DNA of 64,000 bases, from contig SAXG01000114.1 in assembly GCA_012932865.1 (NCBI GenBank), forward strand, positions 1 through 64,000, in the 5' to 3' direction. This document shows, piece by piece, positions 21,485-33,117 of the stretch. A program made the translations under genes and the position numbers. The stretch comes from Amylostereum areolatum (lineage: Eukaryota; Basidiomycota; Agaricomycetes; Russulales; Stereaceae). The notes under the pieces are model-generated. The model saw nothing but the letters and a program-made list of their open reading frames with translations. It had not been told where the DNA came from and made no database searches. Every line of letters begins with the position of its first letter. The first letter of the stretch is position 1.

Positions 21485-22164
21485 TCAACCGGGCAAGACG
21501 CTGGGCGTGATCGCGTATCCCGTTCCCGAAGCGTTCGTAAACGCCGTCCGTAAATCCACCCACTTCGTCCAGTTGTCATCCATCAAATCATAGACCTGTC
21601 GCCAATCCCGACACACATGCGTACCTCCCGACCTCTCCGCGTCGAAATCCCGTTCGAGCACGTTCGCAGGTTCCAAGGTGAGGTCTGGGGAGCAAAGGAT
21701 CATTTGGCGGATATAGTTGAGGCAGTGCGCGAAGTGCTCCTGGCTTGCGGGCCTGTAATCTCCAGCGAGGCCTGCGCGCATCAAACGGAGGCAATGAAGT
21801 TCGTGGAGCATGGTCACCGCGAATGCGCGATGCTCAGGTCCGATGCGAATGTAGGAAATGCCCTTTGGCGACGTTGAGGCCCATTCTTGTCGTGCATCAG
21901 GTCCTAGAATGGGGAGATGGACAGGTTCCTCAACGACGAGCGTGACGGGAGGAGTGGGCGGAAGAGGCCAGAGCTCGGGATAGTCATCGCCAACATATGC
22001 TTTCAGGCCATGAGCGCAAATCGTTGGATTTAAAAACTCCTCCACGTACTGTATTGGCGAGCTGGAGAGCTGGCCTTTGGATCTTTGTATAGAAGATATG
22101 TTGCGAGGGCGTTCAAGGCGACCAAGCATGTCAACGCGAAACCGCAGGCATACAGAGGACGCAT
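21485..22164 (-). CDS. UstYa-like (DUF3328) oxidase, apparent frameshift near N-terminus
   Basis: The catalytic part is a clean UstYa domain: VGDDYPELWPL, VEEPVHLPILGPDARQEW, MLHELHCLRLMRAG (complete HxxHC signature), FAHCLNYIRQMILC (HCxxYxRQ) and CRDWRQVYDLMDDNWTKW. It stops at 21485. The expected N-terminal anchor is present just upstream, starting at 22164 (MRPLYACGFALTCLVALNAL), but in a different frame. A one-base shift near 22045-22075 is needed to join it to IQYVEEFLNPTICAHG. With no donor/acceptor pair visible, this is either a damaging indel or a base error. Unlike the neighbouring paralogue it keeps both His of the first signature, so it is the better candidate for an active oxidase. 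Confidence 0.8.
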
Positions 22165-23112
22165 GTTGGGCTGGAGAGACGACTGGCAAACCTGGGACGA
22201 CAAGCTCTGAGCCGATAGAGACACCCAAGACTCGGTGTATACGTACTTACCTGTGGACCATCTTCTCTCCTGAGAGTACCCTGCTAGTCAAATCTATGGC
22301 GATGTAGAAGGCAGGAGAGACCATGTGCGAAGGTCACTTGTATTGGTTGAACACTTGATCTGTCGTGGCAGAGGACTTCCATCTCACTGGGAGTTGGACC
22401 GCGCGCGTTGATCGGAATAGATAAGAACCTCAGGCCTCAGCGGCCTGGGACGGGTATGACTGGAAAGTTGAAGACCGTTTTGTCGGTCGGTGGAAGCAGA
22501 TTATGAGCGCTGCGAATGACAGGCTGTCAATATCGCCGCTCGGCCTTTCCCGGCGCTGGCGCCGCGCTTCACACGACTCCGTCTTCTGTCCGACGGTGTC
22601 CGTCCTCAGGCATATCACGAAACGTCCGCTCGGTTCACAAAGCTGTCCAGTATGTACGTGTTTATGAACAGACTGGATTGGATACATATCTTACAAATAA
22701 TCTTATAGAAGGCGGCGCATAACCAAGCATGTCATTGACACTCTGCCGAGTCGTATCGTACACCGCGCACCAACTTCAAGTTTAGACCGCCCAGAAGCCG
22801 CGGTTACTTATGAACGTATGAACGTAACACTTCCTCCCATATTTTTATGGGTTCTATCCCCACACGGACGTGAGTATAAGCTAAACGGGCACGAATCTGC
22901 CCCAACGCACTGACTGAGATTCGTTTCAGAACATGCCCGCCTCGCATAGGCTCTCGAGGCCGTCAGATTCCAGTGGCGAATCAAGATCATCGGGTCCACA
23001 GCCACCTAGGGAGTTATGCTGGTTTAACTGCTTTGTAAAGGGTCACAGATAGGAAGATATACGGACGTTTCACTGGCTGTGGTGCGGCGGCAACGAAGCC
23101 GAGAAGGAGGAC
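22165..23112. other. Intergenic region upstream of the UstYa pair
   Basis: No open frame with recognisable content. I specifically looked for a RiPP-like precursor (signal peptide followed by short repeats separated by Lys-Arg sites) in all frames and saw none. Confidence 0.5.
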
Positions 23113-23603
23113 GACATCTGTAAAAACCTCTCGTGCGAATTGGATCTTTTTGGAGGATATTGGACCTAAACGGCGAGTTAGAGGATTTGACGTGTTTAGG
23201 AAGGTCCTCTTACTACTAGATCTAATTTAGCGGCTAATGGTTTCTCAAGACGGTACAATCTCGGTCCAGCCGCACACCAACAGTGGTCTCAAACTGATCT
23301 CAACAGCATCCAAGCATTTTCACAACATAGGTTTGGTTCACTTTTAGATACCGTTGTCCTGCCTTTGTCACGGCTTTTGGGGCTTGCTCAGACACCATTA
23401 GAGAAACCGGGTATCCATTTTTCATACATTAGCACGAGGCACGGATTGTAAACTAAGCGTTAATGAATGAGCGGAGGGGGGGGATGAAGCTACGGATGCG
23501 AGGGGAAATAGAGCAGGAGCGAGAACCATTGTACACGAACACATATTACGAGAATCGACTAAAGCGGAAGTGAACGTAAGCGTAGCGGGAGGGGGACACA
23601 CAT

Positions 23604-26138
23604 CTACTCATCATTATAGTCAATCAATGCAGCAGGAACACCGGGGGCGGGCAGCACCGACAAAGGGCCTGTTCTAGACAGATAAATGAGTGGAATGGAT
23701 TGAAAAGCTAGGGAAACAACTTACAAAGCCGCCGTGTACAAACCGGACATGAAGCTGTGGTAGAACGGGGGGCGAGTGTTCTCCATCTCGTTCAAAGTGG
23801 CAATATGGCCACCGTACACATCCAGGTATGTCCCCGCCGAGAAATCGGACTTGACATGATGCCCGGATCGACGCTCGTGCAGAGATGCGTAAACCTACAC
23901 AAGGATAAGCAAAGGTTTATCATATTGAGATCAAAATGAGTCACTCACCGCTGTAAATGCCAGTGCAACCATTGCCTTCGGGAGCTCGATGCGACGCTCG
24001 TTAGTTACCGAGTCAATTGTAAACGGGAGCCTATCGCGGAAGCCGTCCGGAATTCCCTTTGCGAAAATGGTCTGGTGAAGAATTGTGATCCCGATTGGGT
24101 GACGGTAAGGTTGACCACGGCGCACAGCCCCAGTCAACCCATCCTACAGTATGATACTATAAGTCAGTAGAAACCCACAGAGACATGACCAGTGAAAACA
24201 CACCGGAGAGTTGCGACGGAATATGTAGTTATAATCCCGGACAGCGAAAGCTACTGCCGCTTGACTCTGCTCCCCTTCAGGAAGCAGGTTGTACATTCCG
24301 ACGATGTGATTGTCGCTGGATTCCTTGAACTTCAAGCGAAAGATACCAATGCGAGCGATGGGCTAGTACAAAATGGTCTGAGAACCGTGCTGCCAGGAAA
24401 AATCCAAACTGACTTACCAAGGGAATGAGACGGTTGATGTACCCGGGTTCCTGGAGCAAACGGCGGTGCATGTCGATACAGACATCGCGGAGAGACGCCG
24501 CTCGGATCAGTGCATTGCGCGAGAATGTCTCACTGAGCGTCGCATCGGGAAACCCGTGGACTAGAAGGATCTCGTATATAATCTGAACGAAAGCGCCGCG
24601 GATTCCAAGTTGAACGATGTGCGATTGCACTCGAAGTGACATCCGCTGATGTGGGCCTCCCAGCACCAAGTTTGTATTCTCCGGAAACTCGCCTCCGACC
24701 GTTGCTGGTGGAAGGTTGATCACGCCGGCCGCTAGAGGACCTTCAGCATCAGAGACAAATCGGTCGCCTATGAGACCTAAAATTCGCCAAAGGTATCTCT
24801 GGCGGACATTACCTCCAGTGGTATCTTCGTTAACTTGGACCTGCTCTCCGAGGGCAGCATCAACAGCTGTGACAGGAAGAGCCGTGGAAGGAGCCGTGGC
24901 AGGAGGAGGAGCCGTGGCGGCGGCGGCGGCAGCGGCAGCGGCAGCGGGTGGAGCGGCGGCAGCGGCGGCGGCAGCGGATGGAGCGGCGGCAGCGGTGGCA
25001 GAAGCAGCGGTAGTGGCAGCGGATGGGGCAGCGGCAGCGGTGGTGGCAGCGGCAGCGGATGGAACGGCGGCGGGGACAGAAACAGGAATGGGTGGAGGAA
25101 GAGGAGCCGAGACCGGGGCAACAGGAGGGACGGCGGACGGAGGAGAAGGAGCTGTGTTAGAAGTCGACGGTCCCGCAACGGCTTGAGGGGCATCGAGGCG
25201 ACTCAGGCAAGGATCAATGGGAACGAAAGATGGGCTTGAAGACGCAGCCGAATTTGCACTGGAGAGCCATGTAGGACGCTATAGTATCCGTTAGCATGCT
25301 GCACTTGAGGAGGTTAAGGACAACACATACCTCGAGGTTCACCTGACGCTGGAACTGCGTCGGGTTCGTCTTCGCCAACTCGTCCCCGTCGTCATCTTCG
25401 ATCGCGTCAAAATCGTCTTCGGAGAGCGGCGAGAGGCCGTTATCGTCGTCATCGTCGTTTTCGTCCTACAAACAAATCCGTCAATCAGCAACTCGGAACC
25501 TGATACAAAGTGAAAGTTATGTACCTCAATCATGGCAACACCTGTGTGACCCGAGGTAACCGCCTTTGCCTTGCCTTTCGTCCCGTCCACGTAGAGCTTG
25601 AGTGCAACCGGTGGAAGCTCGTCCTCTTGAAGAACAAGCTGAGGAGCGCGCGCTAAAGAAAGTGGAACGACAATGTCAGCCCGTGGGAACACACGCGATT
25701 GAACGCGAACGTACTCACACTTCCGAGTTTTTGACTTCTTCGCCGCTGGGCCATTGGCCTGAACACCTTTCCCCCCCTTTCGTTTCTTGCCCGCAGCTAA
25801 AGGAGGGAAGTGTGAGCGTCGGAAGACACCAACAAAGACAGCAATACAACATACCGGCAGTAACAGGCTCGGATGCAACATCTATTTCGGCCACGGCCCA
25901 CGGAGCCAGCGGAAAAAAAATGGTAAGTGGTCTGTGATTCGATGGGAAAAGCTATTGACGTACCATCCACAGGAGCTTGCTCTCGCTGTAATTGCGCTGC
26001 AGCGGCAGCCTTCGACGCCTTGGTGCGAGCACGAGTAGCAGCAGCCTTCTGCGCTGGCGAGAGTGCCGCGCTGGCGGTCCCAGAGGCCGAGGAAGTGTTG
26101 CGCTGCGACGTTCTCAATGTGCGTGACTGGTAACTCAT
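23604..26138 (-). CDS. DUF6532 protein, second gene of the Plavaka element
   Basis: Start at 26138 (MSYQSRTLRTSQRNTSSASG). Exon 1 is Ala/Lys-rich and ends at 25964. Following short exons give DVASEPVTA, a nuclear-localisation-like block GKKRKGGKGVQANGPAAKKS, then QLVLQEDELPPVALKLYVDG and an acidic exon DENDDDDDNGLSPLSEDDFD. A long Ala/Pro-rich stretch (about 24870-25190) separates this from the C-terminal DUF6532 domain: RYLWRILGLIGDRFVSD, MSLRVQSHIVQLGIRGAFVQ, MHRRLLQEPGYINRLIPLV, HPIGITILHQTIFAKGI and KSDFSAGTYLDVYGGHIATL. The last exon ends ALIDYNDE at 23604-23606. All exon joins keep frame with GT-AG introns, so the gene looks functional. DUF6532 is an agaricomycete-expanded domain of unknown role. 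The basic N-terminus suggests a nuclear protein. Its position inside the element, back to back with the transposase, suggests it serves the element. Confidence 0.8.
24835..25190. repeat. GCN trinucleotide-rich low-complexity tract
   Basis: A purine-rich plus-strand tract of ggcagcggcagcgg-type units lies inside the DUF6532 gene. On its coding (minus) strand it encodes Ala/Pro/Ser/Thr-rich sequence. All frames are open here, which creates long spurious open frames on both strands. Confidence 0.85.
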
Positions 26139-26454
26139 GCCGTTGACGGGGGGGACGGAAAAGAAAAAGAGGGGAGAAGGAAAGTGGGGAAGAGGAAGAA
26201 GAGCGAGGATGCCTGTCGACACGGCGAGGTGAGCGTACAAATATAAGTCCTGCGCCGTTTGCTGACATGGCCGTAGGTTTCGTAATAGTGCGGGCTCTGC
26301 GGAGCGTGAGCACTCTCACGTCTGGTGGGGTCTTGGTGAGTTTTAGACGGACTTGGTGAATTTAGGCGGCTGATTTCCTCCGCGCATAGTGAAATTGGAT
26401 ATAACGCACCCTTCTCTCCTCCACATCACGACCTCCAACACACGCTGTATCCTC
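26139..26454. promoter_or_regulatory. Divergent promoter region inside the Plavaka element
   Basis: 316 bp separate the start codons of the DUF6532 gene (minus) and the transposase (plus), so this stretch must hold both promoters. It includes a pyrimidine/purine-biased block (26150-26210) and words resembling the element's subterminal repeats (ggtgagttttagacgg, ggtgaatttaggcgg near 26335-26370). No TATA-like element is obvious. Confidence 0.45.
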
Positions 26455-29400
26455 ATGGCGTATCAGCTGCCCACAGCCAAGGCTTCCGTAGTTTGCAACG
26501 GATGCAGCAAAAACTTCTCGCCGCGCGGGCGTACAAACCACTGGAGACAGACTGCGCGCGAGGAATGCAAAGCTGCTCACACCGCATACCAGGCTCTTCA
26601 AGAAAGCCTGTTCCCCGGTCTTATGGCACCGCCAAATCCTCAAGTTGCGGAGAACCTATCAGCAGAGAACACGGGCGTCGGCGCAGACTACTTTTCGGAA
26701 AGTTATACACCTGCCGAACTCGGACTCGACAATCCAGCTGGCAACACTGCCGATAATCCTCGTGCAACTCCTATGGATGTCGACAATGTTTTTCCGGCTC
26801 CTATGTCGGTCTCTGACAGGAATCAAGGAACCACGGAAGAAGATGAAGCGGAGGAAGAGGAGGATGTGCGAAACTTTGAGGAGCTCGGGCGCGTCTTGGA
26901 GCCCGTAATCAACCCGAATGCACCCCAATCGGCGCCAGGAGAACTGCCTGCAGACGAACTAGCGGCTCCGCAAGATACTTCTGGCCGCCTCTTTACACCC
27001 GAAGAACGGCAACGTGTTGAAGGAAAGCTCTGGGTGCACCCGACGATCGTGCCGTTCCCGAGCGAGAGCGCTGGCGCACCTCTCACTTTAGAGGTATCTG
27101 CGTCACAGTACGACACTCTGCGTTCGCATTTGGAATCTGGGAGTGCGGGAAACATCTGGGCACCGTTCAAGTCGAAACTCGACTGGTCCATGGCTTACTG
27201 GGCCAAAACACGTGGGCCAACATCGACCGCGGTCTCTGAGCTCCTCCAGATGGACGAGGTATGCATCCAATTGCCAGTGATCACGCGTCAAGTTCAATGC
27301 TCATTACCCTCTTTTACTTAGCTTGCCGAGAAACTCGACCTCTCATTCTGCTCGTCGGCTCAGCTCAACAAGATCATCGACGAACAACTGCCTGGTCGGC
27401 CGAAGTTCACGATGGAGGAGATCCAGGTCGGTGGCGAGAACTTTGAGGTGTACTTTCGCGACATTGTTCCTTGCATCCGCGCGCTGTACGGCGACCCCGA
27501 ATTTGCGCAACACCTGATCACGGTCCCGGAGCGCCACTACCAAGATGCCGACATGACGATTCGGATGTACGATGAGATGAACACGGGCACTTGGTGGTGG
27601 AACGTGCAGGTGCTTGGCATCATCTTCTACGGTTCCCTCCTCCGACCTAACACAAATTTTCTCTTCCGCAGACAAGCATTGAGGCAAAACTCCCTGGCGC
27701 AACAATCATCCCCCTCATCATATCATCAGACAAGACTCAGCTCACGCTCTTTCACGGGAAGACAGCATACCCGGTCTACATGACAATCGGAAACATCCCG
27801 AAGGACATCCGTCGCAAGCCCTCCCGTCGGGCGCAAGTCCTCATTGGCTACCTGCCCACAGCAAAACTGGACCACATCTCCAACAAGGCTGCCCGACGCC
27901 GTGCAACCGGCAACATTTTCCATGAGTGCATGCGTCGGATTCTTGCACCCATCAAGGACATCGGAGAAACCGGAATCGCCATGGTCAGCGGTGATGGCGT
28001 TTGGCGTCGCTGTCATCCCATCTATGCTATATTCGTTGGGGATTATCCGGAGCAGGTTCTTGTGACGGCAACACTCTATGGTGACTGTCCAAGATGTCCG
28101 ATTCTGCACGCTCTTCTCGGAGAGTACGATGATGACACAGACCTCGATTTCCGTGATGCCGACGACGCATTGGACGTCTTTGAACTGGCCGATGGTGATC
28201 CCACAACCTACCACGCTGCATGTCGTGAGGCGCGCCTCCGCCCTATCTTCCATCCGTTCTGGGAAGATTTGCCCTATGTAAACATCTTTGCCTCATGCAC
28301 ACCCGATATCCTCCACCAGATGTATCAAGGAGTCATCAAGCATGTCATTGCATGGATTTCGGACCCGCAAGCATTTGGGCCCGACGAAATTGATGCCCGT
28401 TGTCATCGGATGCCACCCAACCACCACGCTCGCCTCTTCACACATGGGATCAGCTCGCTTGTCCGGGTGTCGGGTACAGAGCACAAGCACATCGCGCGCA
28501 TTCTCCTTGGTCTGATTGCAGATCTTCCTCTCCCAGATGGCCGCAGTCCTGCCCGCCTCATCCGCGCCGTTCGAGGAATTCTCGACTTCCTCTACCTTGC
28601 CCAATATCCATCCCATACCGATGAAACCCTTGCGCAGATGGACGATGCTCTTCGGCGCTTCCACGACAATAAATCGATCTTCATTGATCTCGGAATCCGG
28701 CTGGATTTCAACCTTCCGAAAGTTCATGGTGCACGGCACTACTCGCCAAGCATCGTGCTCTTCGGTACAACAGATAACAGCAACACGGAGCAATCGGAAC
28801 GCCTGCACATCGACTTTGCGAAAGACGCGTACAGGGCTACCAACCGAAAAGATGAATATCCACAAATGACGGCATGGCTCGAACGTCGCGAGAAGGTCAA
28901 CGCGCATGCGGCGTTCATTCAGTGGCGCTCTTCGGGGCACCCTCCTATCACTTCGGAACGGACACCAGAGGTGCACCTTCACATGCACACCCAGATGACG
29001 AAACATCCAACACTCCCAGCCGTCTCGTTCGATCGACTCCATGAACTGTACGGCGCCGTTGACTTTTCCGATGCACTCGCAGCATTCATTGTCAAGTGTA
29101 ACTACCCAGATCTCGGTCCTGGGCCCGCGCGTCACGAAGCTGATAACACACTCATCCCGACCAGACCTATCGCCGTGTATCACAAGATTAAGCTCTGGAA
29201 TCACGACGCTCTGCAACGCGAGGACGGAAAAGACGAGCAAGATGCTGTCCATGTTCGCCCTCAGCGGCGGGACACCCGTGGACGTATCGTTCCCGGTCGG
29301 TTTGACACCGTGTTGGTTAAATCGGGAGCTGGAGGTGCTCGCGGCGTAGCAGGTGAGCTTTGCTGCTCGTCTGAGATTTCACCGCTGACCGGTCATGACC

Positions 29401-29762
29401 AAGGCTACCGCGTCGCACAAGTGCGCGTGGTCTTCCGACTATCTGCCAAGACGGCCGACACCGTCTACCTACCCACACGTCCGACACCCCCACAACACCT
29501 TGCCTACATCGAGTGGTTCACGCCGTTCGCAAAGGAGCCAGAAGATGACACACAGATGTACCGTGTGTCTCGTTCCGTGCACAATGGGCGACGCGACGCC
29601 GAAATCATCCCTATCGAAGACATCCAACGGAGTGTCCAGCTCTTCCCGCGTTTCGGTGCGACCGCTCCCCGTCATTGGACAAGCTATAATGTCCTTGAGG
29701 AGTGTACTAAATTCCGTGTCAGCTCATTCCTCGATCACCATACATACAGGACCGTATTTTAG
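26455..29762 (+). CDS. Plavaka transposase, full length and uninterrupted
   Basis: DDE-type transposase of the fungal Plavaka group (CACTA superfamily). Three exons (26455-27258, 27322-27609, 27672-29762) give about 1,060 residues. The N-terminus carries a zinc-binding-like pattern C14-x2-C17-x11-H29-x8-C38 (VVCNGCSKNFSPRGRTNHW). A disordered acidic part follows (EEDEAEEEEDVRNFEE near residue 140). Exon 2 holds KLDLSFCSSAQLNKIIDEQL and YFRDIVPCIRALYGDPEFA. Exon 3 holds the core: IIPLIISSDKTQLTLFHGK, YPVYMTIGNIPKDIRRKPSR, MVSGDGVWRRCHPIYA, GDCPRCP, HPFWEDLPYVNIFASCTPDI and LHQMYQGVIKHVIAW. The C-terminal VAQVRVVF...LFPRFGATAPRHWTSYNVLE block ends at 29762. A 60-nt in-frame segment near 29352-29411 may be a retained or optional intron, because the dimer copies splice at the same place. 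No frameshift or stop. Confidence 0.9.
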
Positions 29763-29924
29763 CCCGAGAGTCCGTACAATGACAATGTGTGTAACCTCTA
29801 AAAACCTCGGACTTGACTTAGACACCTTTTGACGTACTAGACCGCCTTAGAGGGCACCATCTAAACGGCACGCTAATTAGAGGACCTTGGCGCGGCATTT
29901 GCGGGAGAGGCTTTCCCTGATGGA

Positions 29925-30837
29925 GGATGAAGGTGAAGTGCATATTTCTGGAGGATTTCTGGCTCGAGGGTGATAGCGAACCGCCGAACGCACTTTGCCA
30001 CTTATATAGCTCAGCACGGCATCAACGCCTTATTTTGAGGCACGGACTGAAGACAAGGCGACTTCCTCAAACCGGTACGAAATCGAACCTAACAATACGA
30101 ATCTGTGCCGCTACGGTTTCTCTGGTCCACGTCTGATCAGTGGGCTAGCTCAAGGTTCTGTATCTGCTCCCAATAGACGGCGAACGGGCATCACCCTCAA
30201 TCCCGACGGGGAACGCAACAAGCGTCACACCACATCCAAATCCAGTCCACAATGAAGCTCGCCAATCTCACTGATTGTCAAGAGTAGCATGGCGAGGCAA
30301 TTCCAATAAGGAAGACGAGGACCAAGGTAAACTGCATATCTGGAATGGTTTTACTGGATTGAGAGAGATGCGGACTTGTGAGAGTTTCGAATCATCTTCA
30401 AGTCAACGTGATCCATCCTGCCCGTGGCGTGGAACCTGGTGCGCATGCGTGTTTTTCCCAGAGTCTCAATCTCAATCTGTCTCATCTTCTTACCCAACAA
30501 AGGTGTTCTGCCACGCTGCACTGAGACATCAGAAAATCAGAAGCGCACGAGATGGACTCTATGAAGATCGTCCCATCTATCTTCGGGGTGCTGTAGCCTG
30601 TGGCATCATGGATGCCACTATCTCCATGATGCATGACTCGCACAGTAGCGCTGAACGCGGATACTATAAGTAAGGATACCCCGTTTTTTAGCACCAAAAC
30701 CGTCGTAGACGCCATTCCGGTGCGAACCTTTTCGCCGAGCAACCGCTGTCGTCTTTAGTCTTACACTTTCAGTATGTACGTCCTTTGCTATTTTCCTCGA
30801 ATCACTCATTGGTGTGAATCGTTTTCCAGTCACTAGC
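29925..30837. other. Intergenic region right of the Plavaka element
   Basis: No supported gene. Short open frames have no recognisable content, and no partner exon for an interrupted host gene is evident at either flank of the element. Confidence 0.5.
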
Positions 30838-32551
30838 ATGCCGTCCTCGGCCGCCGATATTTCGATCTCCCTGTACGAGTATGTTGCGCTCATCGTGACG
30901 ACGGGCCTTTACGCGATTACATGCATGCAAACGTAACAGTCTCTCTGCGTAAGATAGCATAGTGGCCTTACTAACCTTGCGTCCCTTAGATTCTTATACT
31001 TCGTCCAGTAATCTTCGCTCGTTTCTAGCCAGCTTGACAATCGCTTATAGTTTTCCCAAGCCACCACCGCCAAGATCGGCTACCGCTCAAACTCCTAGTA
31101 CGTGTATCTGGCTTCCCAGCTCCCACAGCGCCTGATGAGTCGAATCGACTGTGTTTCCAGGTGGTTCATCTTTGGTGACGACCAGCATCATATCGTCTTG
31201 GATCGTCTGGCTAACACTCTTCGAAGGCTTATGGATACCGTTCACTTGGTTTTCATCATCAAAGGAGGTTCGCAATCATTTCATAGAACCTAGCGCCTCG
31301 CTGATGTGACTTTAGCGTGGTTGACAATTAGTACTCCGGGGTTGGCCTTCTCATTATCACGGTACGGTGTACACAGTGCCAGGACCTTAATACCGCGTCG
31401 CTCATTTTCAGTGTAGGGACTACCTATGGGCAGGGATCTTCTCTGTGGGTTTTCCAGAAACTTTGGATCTCACGTTCGCGATCGCTCATCATACTGGACG
31501 AACTTAGGGATTGGTCGCGCTTCCAGTCCAGCTGTTTTTCCTGTATCGGATTTGGAGATGTGCGCATTAGATGCTTGCTGTCCCTTTCCCGTCTTCCTGA
31601 TCAACGTGCTCGTCCCAGTCATCGGGAAAGAACACATGTGGAGATGGCTCCTCTTCGTGGTCTTCGTGCGTTATTCCGACAAAAAACAACGCCCCGTCGC
31701 TTTCTAACGCTCTGATCTGCAGGTTTTGTGCTCCTCTTTCCAGTTCTGTGAGTTCACATTGTTAATTCTTGTTGATCCCCGTAACTGATTGGCCATGTAG
31801 TTGGCTACGTTGGTACGCGTTGCGGGCTGGTTTTCAGAAAGGCGTCAACTGACATGTTTTGCTCTGTCTAGCTTTCCATGTGTATTGGTTCGTGTGTTTC
31901 GTTCTCGGGGTATTAAGTACGCTGACATCAAAACGATCAGTTTGAGGGGTTTGCAGACAGGCGAGGTCATCATTATCATCGAGGTCTGCTCCCCAAACTC
32001 CACTGACTCGGGAATCCACCTGACGTTCTTTCATCATATACAGAAGCTACCAATGGCGATTTGGGGCGTAGGGGCAGCTCAGGATGTCCTCATTGCAGCA
32101 ACGCTGCTGTTTGTCCTGTGGCGTGCGCGCATTGTTGATGATTTGAGAGGGTAAGTTACTCCTGCTGCCAGCGCGGGTGCGCCTCGATAATGCTAAGATC
32201 GTTCTACAGGTCAAATCAGATGTTAAATCGCCTTTCGATATTCGTGGTCAACACGGGCCTCTGGACGGCAGCTTGTGCGGTGGCCATAATCGTAGCGGTG
32301 CGTTGTCTGTCTCGTTTGTTCTCTTATCAGCACAGCTCTGATGCGTCACCTCTTTTACAGTTGTCCGTGAACCCCGTCTCACAGCTATACGTCGCCCTAT
32401 TCTTTGTGTTGTGCCCTCTTTATTGCAACACCCTTCTTGCAAACTTGAATGGCCGAGGTTTCATCCGTGGTTCCGACTCCGTCACAGTGCGCGGCGGTAT
32501 GGCACTCAGCAGAAGCCTTGCTTTCCGCTCGGAGCAGCAGGTGCGCTTTTG
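30838..32551 (+). CDS. DUF6534-like membrane protein, middle part unclear
   Basis: The opening exon at 30838 reads MPSSAADISISLYEYVALIV and TTGLYAITCMQT, then after an intron FLYFV, which matches the N-terminus and first helix of DUF6534 proteins. Further on, RLMDTVHLVFIIK (about 31230-31265) fits the second conserved block. The 3' half is clean: KLPMAIWGVGAAQDVLIAAT, LLFVLWRARIVDDL, an intron at about 32151-32211, SNQMLNRLSIFVVNTGLWTA, an intron, then YVALFFVLCPLYCNTLLANL and NGRGFIRGSD, ending at 32551. The stretch 31280-32040 does not give convincing exons, and the piece before RLMDTVHL lacks the usual KD-rich loop. The gene may be partly decayed, or I may have missed joins. Function unknown. 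Confidence 0.6.
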
Positions 32552-33117
32552 ACCAATTTATTCGACGATCCTAGTTGTAACCTTCTGTACCGCCATAGTC
32601 AACTCTTTCAATGCCTCAGTTCAGACCTGAAGATGGCGGACGAGTCACTCTAAGCTTGAGCGCGATGGAGTCCGGGTCGGTGGAAGGGCGCTCCAGAAAA
32701 GACGACTCGGATGGCACTGTAGTATGAGTCTTTCTAAGCCGGGTCACCTTTTATATTCGTCGTACCTTCATCTATGTTCTGCCGACTGTTGCACCTATCC
32801 AGTACGAAATTATGCGTTTTGTTCGGCAATGACTACTGCTGCTTGCGTCGACTTAGCACTCGCTGAGCACTAATCTCAGGCCTCAGGCCCAGGAGTAAGC
32901 GAGGACATGTCAGCCCTCTAGACCGGATCATGCGCCTGATATGGGTTATTATCGCACGGAAAGAGTGCATCGTTCTGCAGTTCAAATTTCTCGAATCTCG
33001 TCCTGTTCGTTCCCTTTCGTTCCCCAACGTGCTTATGATGGGCATCTTAGCGCCAGTGCAACATAAAAGGGCCGTTCTCTCTTCGCGGGGTACGCCCTCT
33101 CTTCATTCTCCGTGATC
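32552..33117. other. Intergenic region upstream of P450
   Basis: 566 bp with no supported gene. It holds the promoter of the P450 at 33118; a sequence aacataaaagg near 33060 could be a weak TATA-like element. Confidence 0.4.

Larger units (their letters stand above)
23113..29924. mobile_element. Complete Plavaka (CACTA-type) transposon carrying a DUF6532 gene
   Basis: The left end at 23115 reads CATCTGTAAAAACCTCTCGT and the right end at 29922, read inward, CATCAGGGAAAGCCTCTCCC. Both are flanked by GA (23113-23114 and 29923-29924). Subterminal blocks with repeated CTAAA/TTTAG and aaggtcctct-like words occur at both ends (about 23160-23240 and 29780-29890), as is usual for CACTA-type elements. 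The 6.8-kb interior has only two genes, divergently arranged: DUF6532 (minus, 23604-26138) and an uninterrupted transposase (plus, 26455-29762). With both termini, a target duplication and an intact transposase, the element could be autonomous. Confidence 0.8.

Noticed and set aside
24716..25186. 156-codon plus-strand Ala-rich open frame
   Set aside because: It is the antisense of the DUF6532 gene's Ala/Pro-rich tract; GCN repeats keep all frames open.
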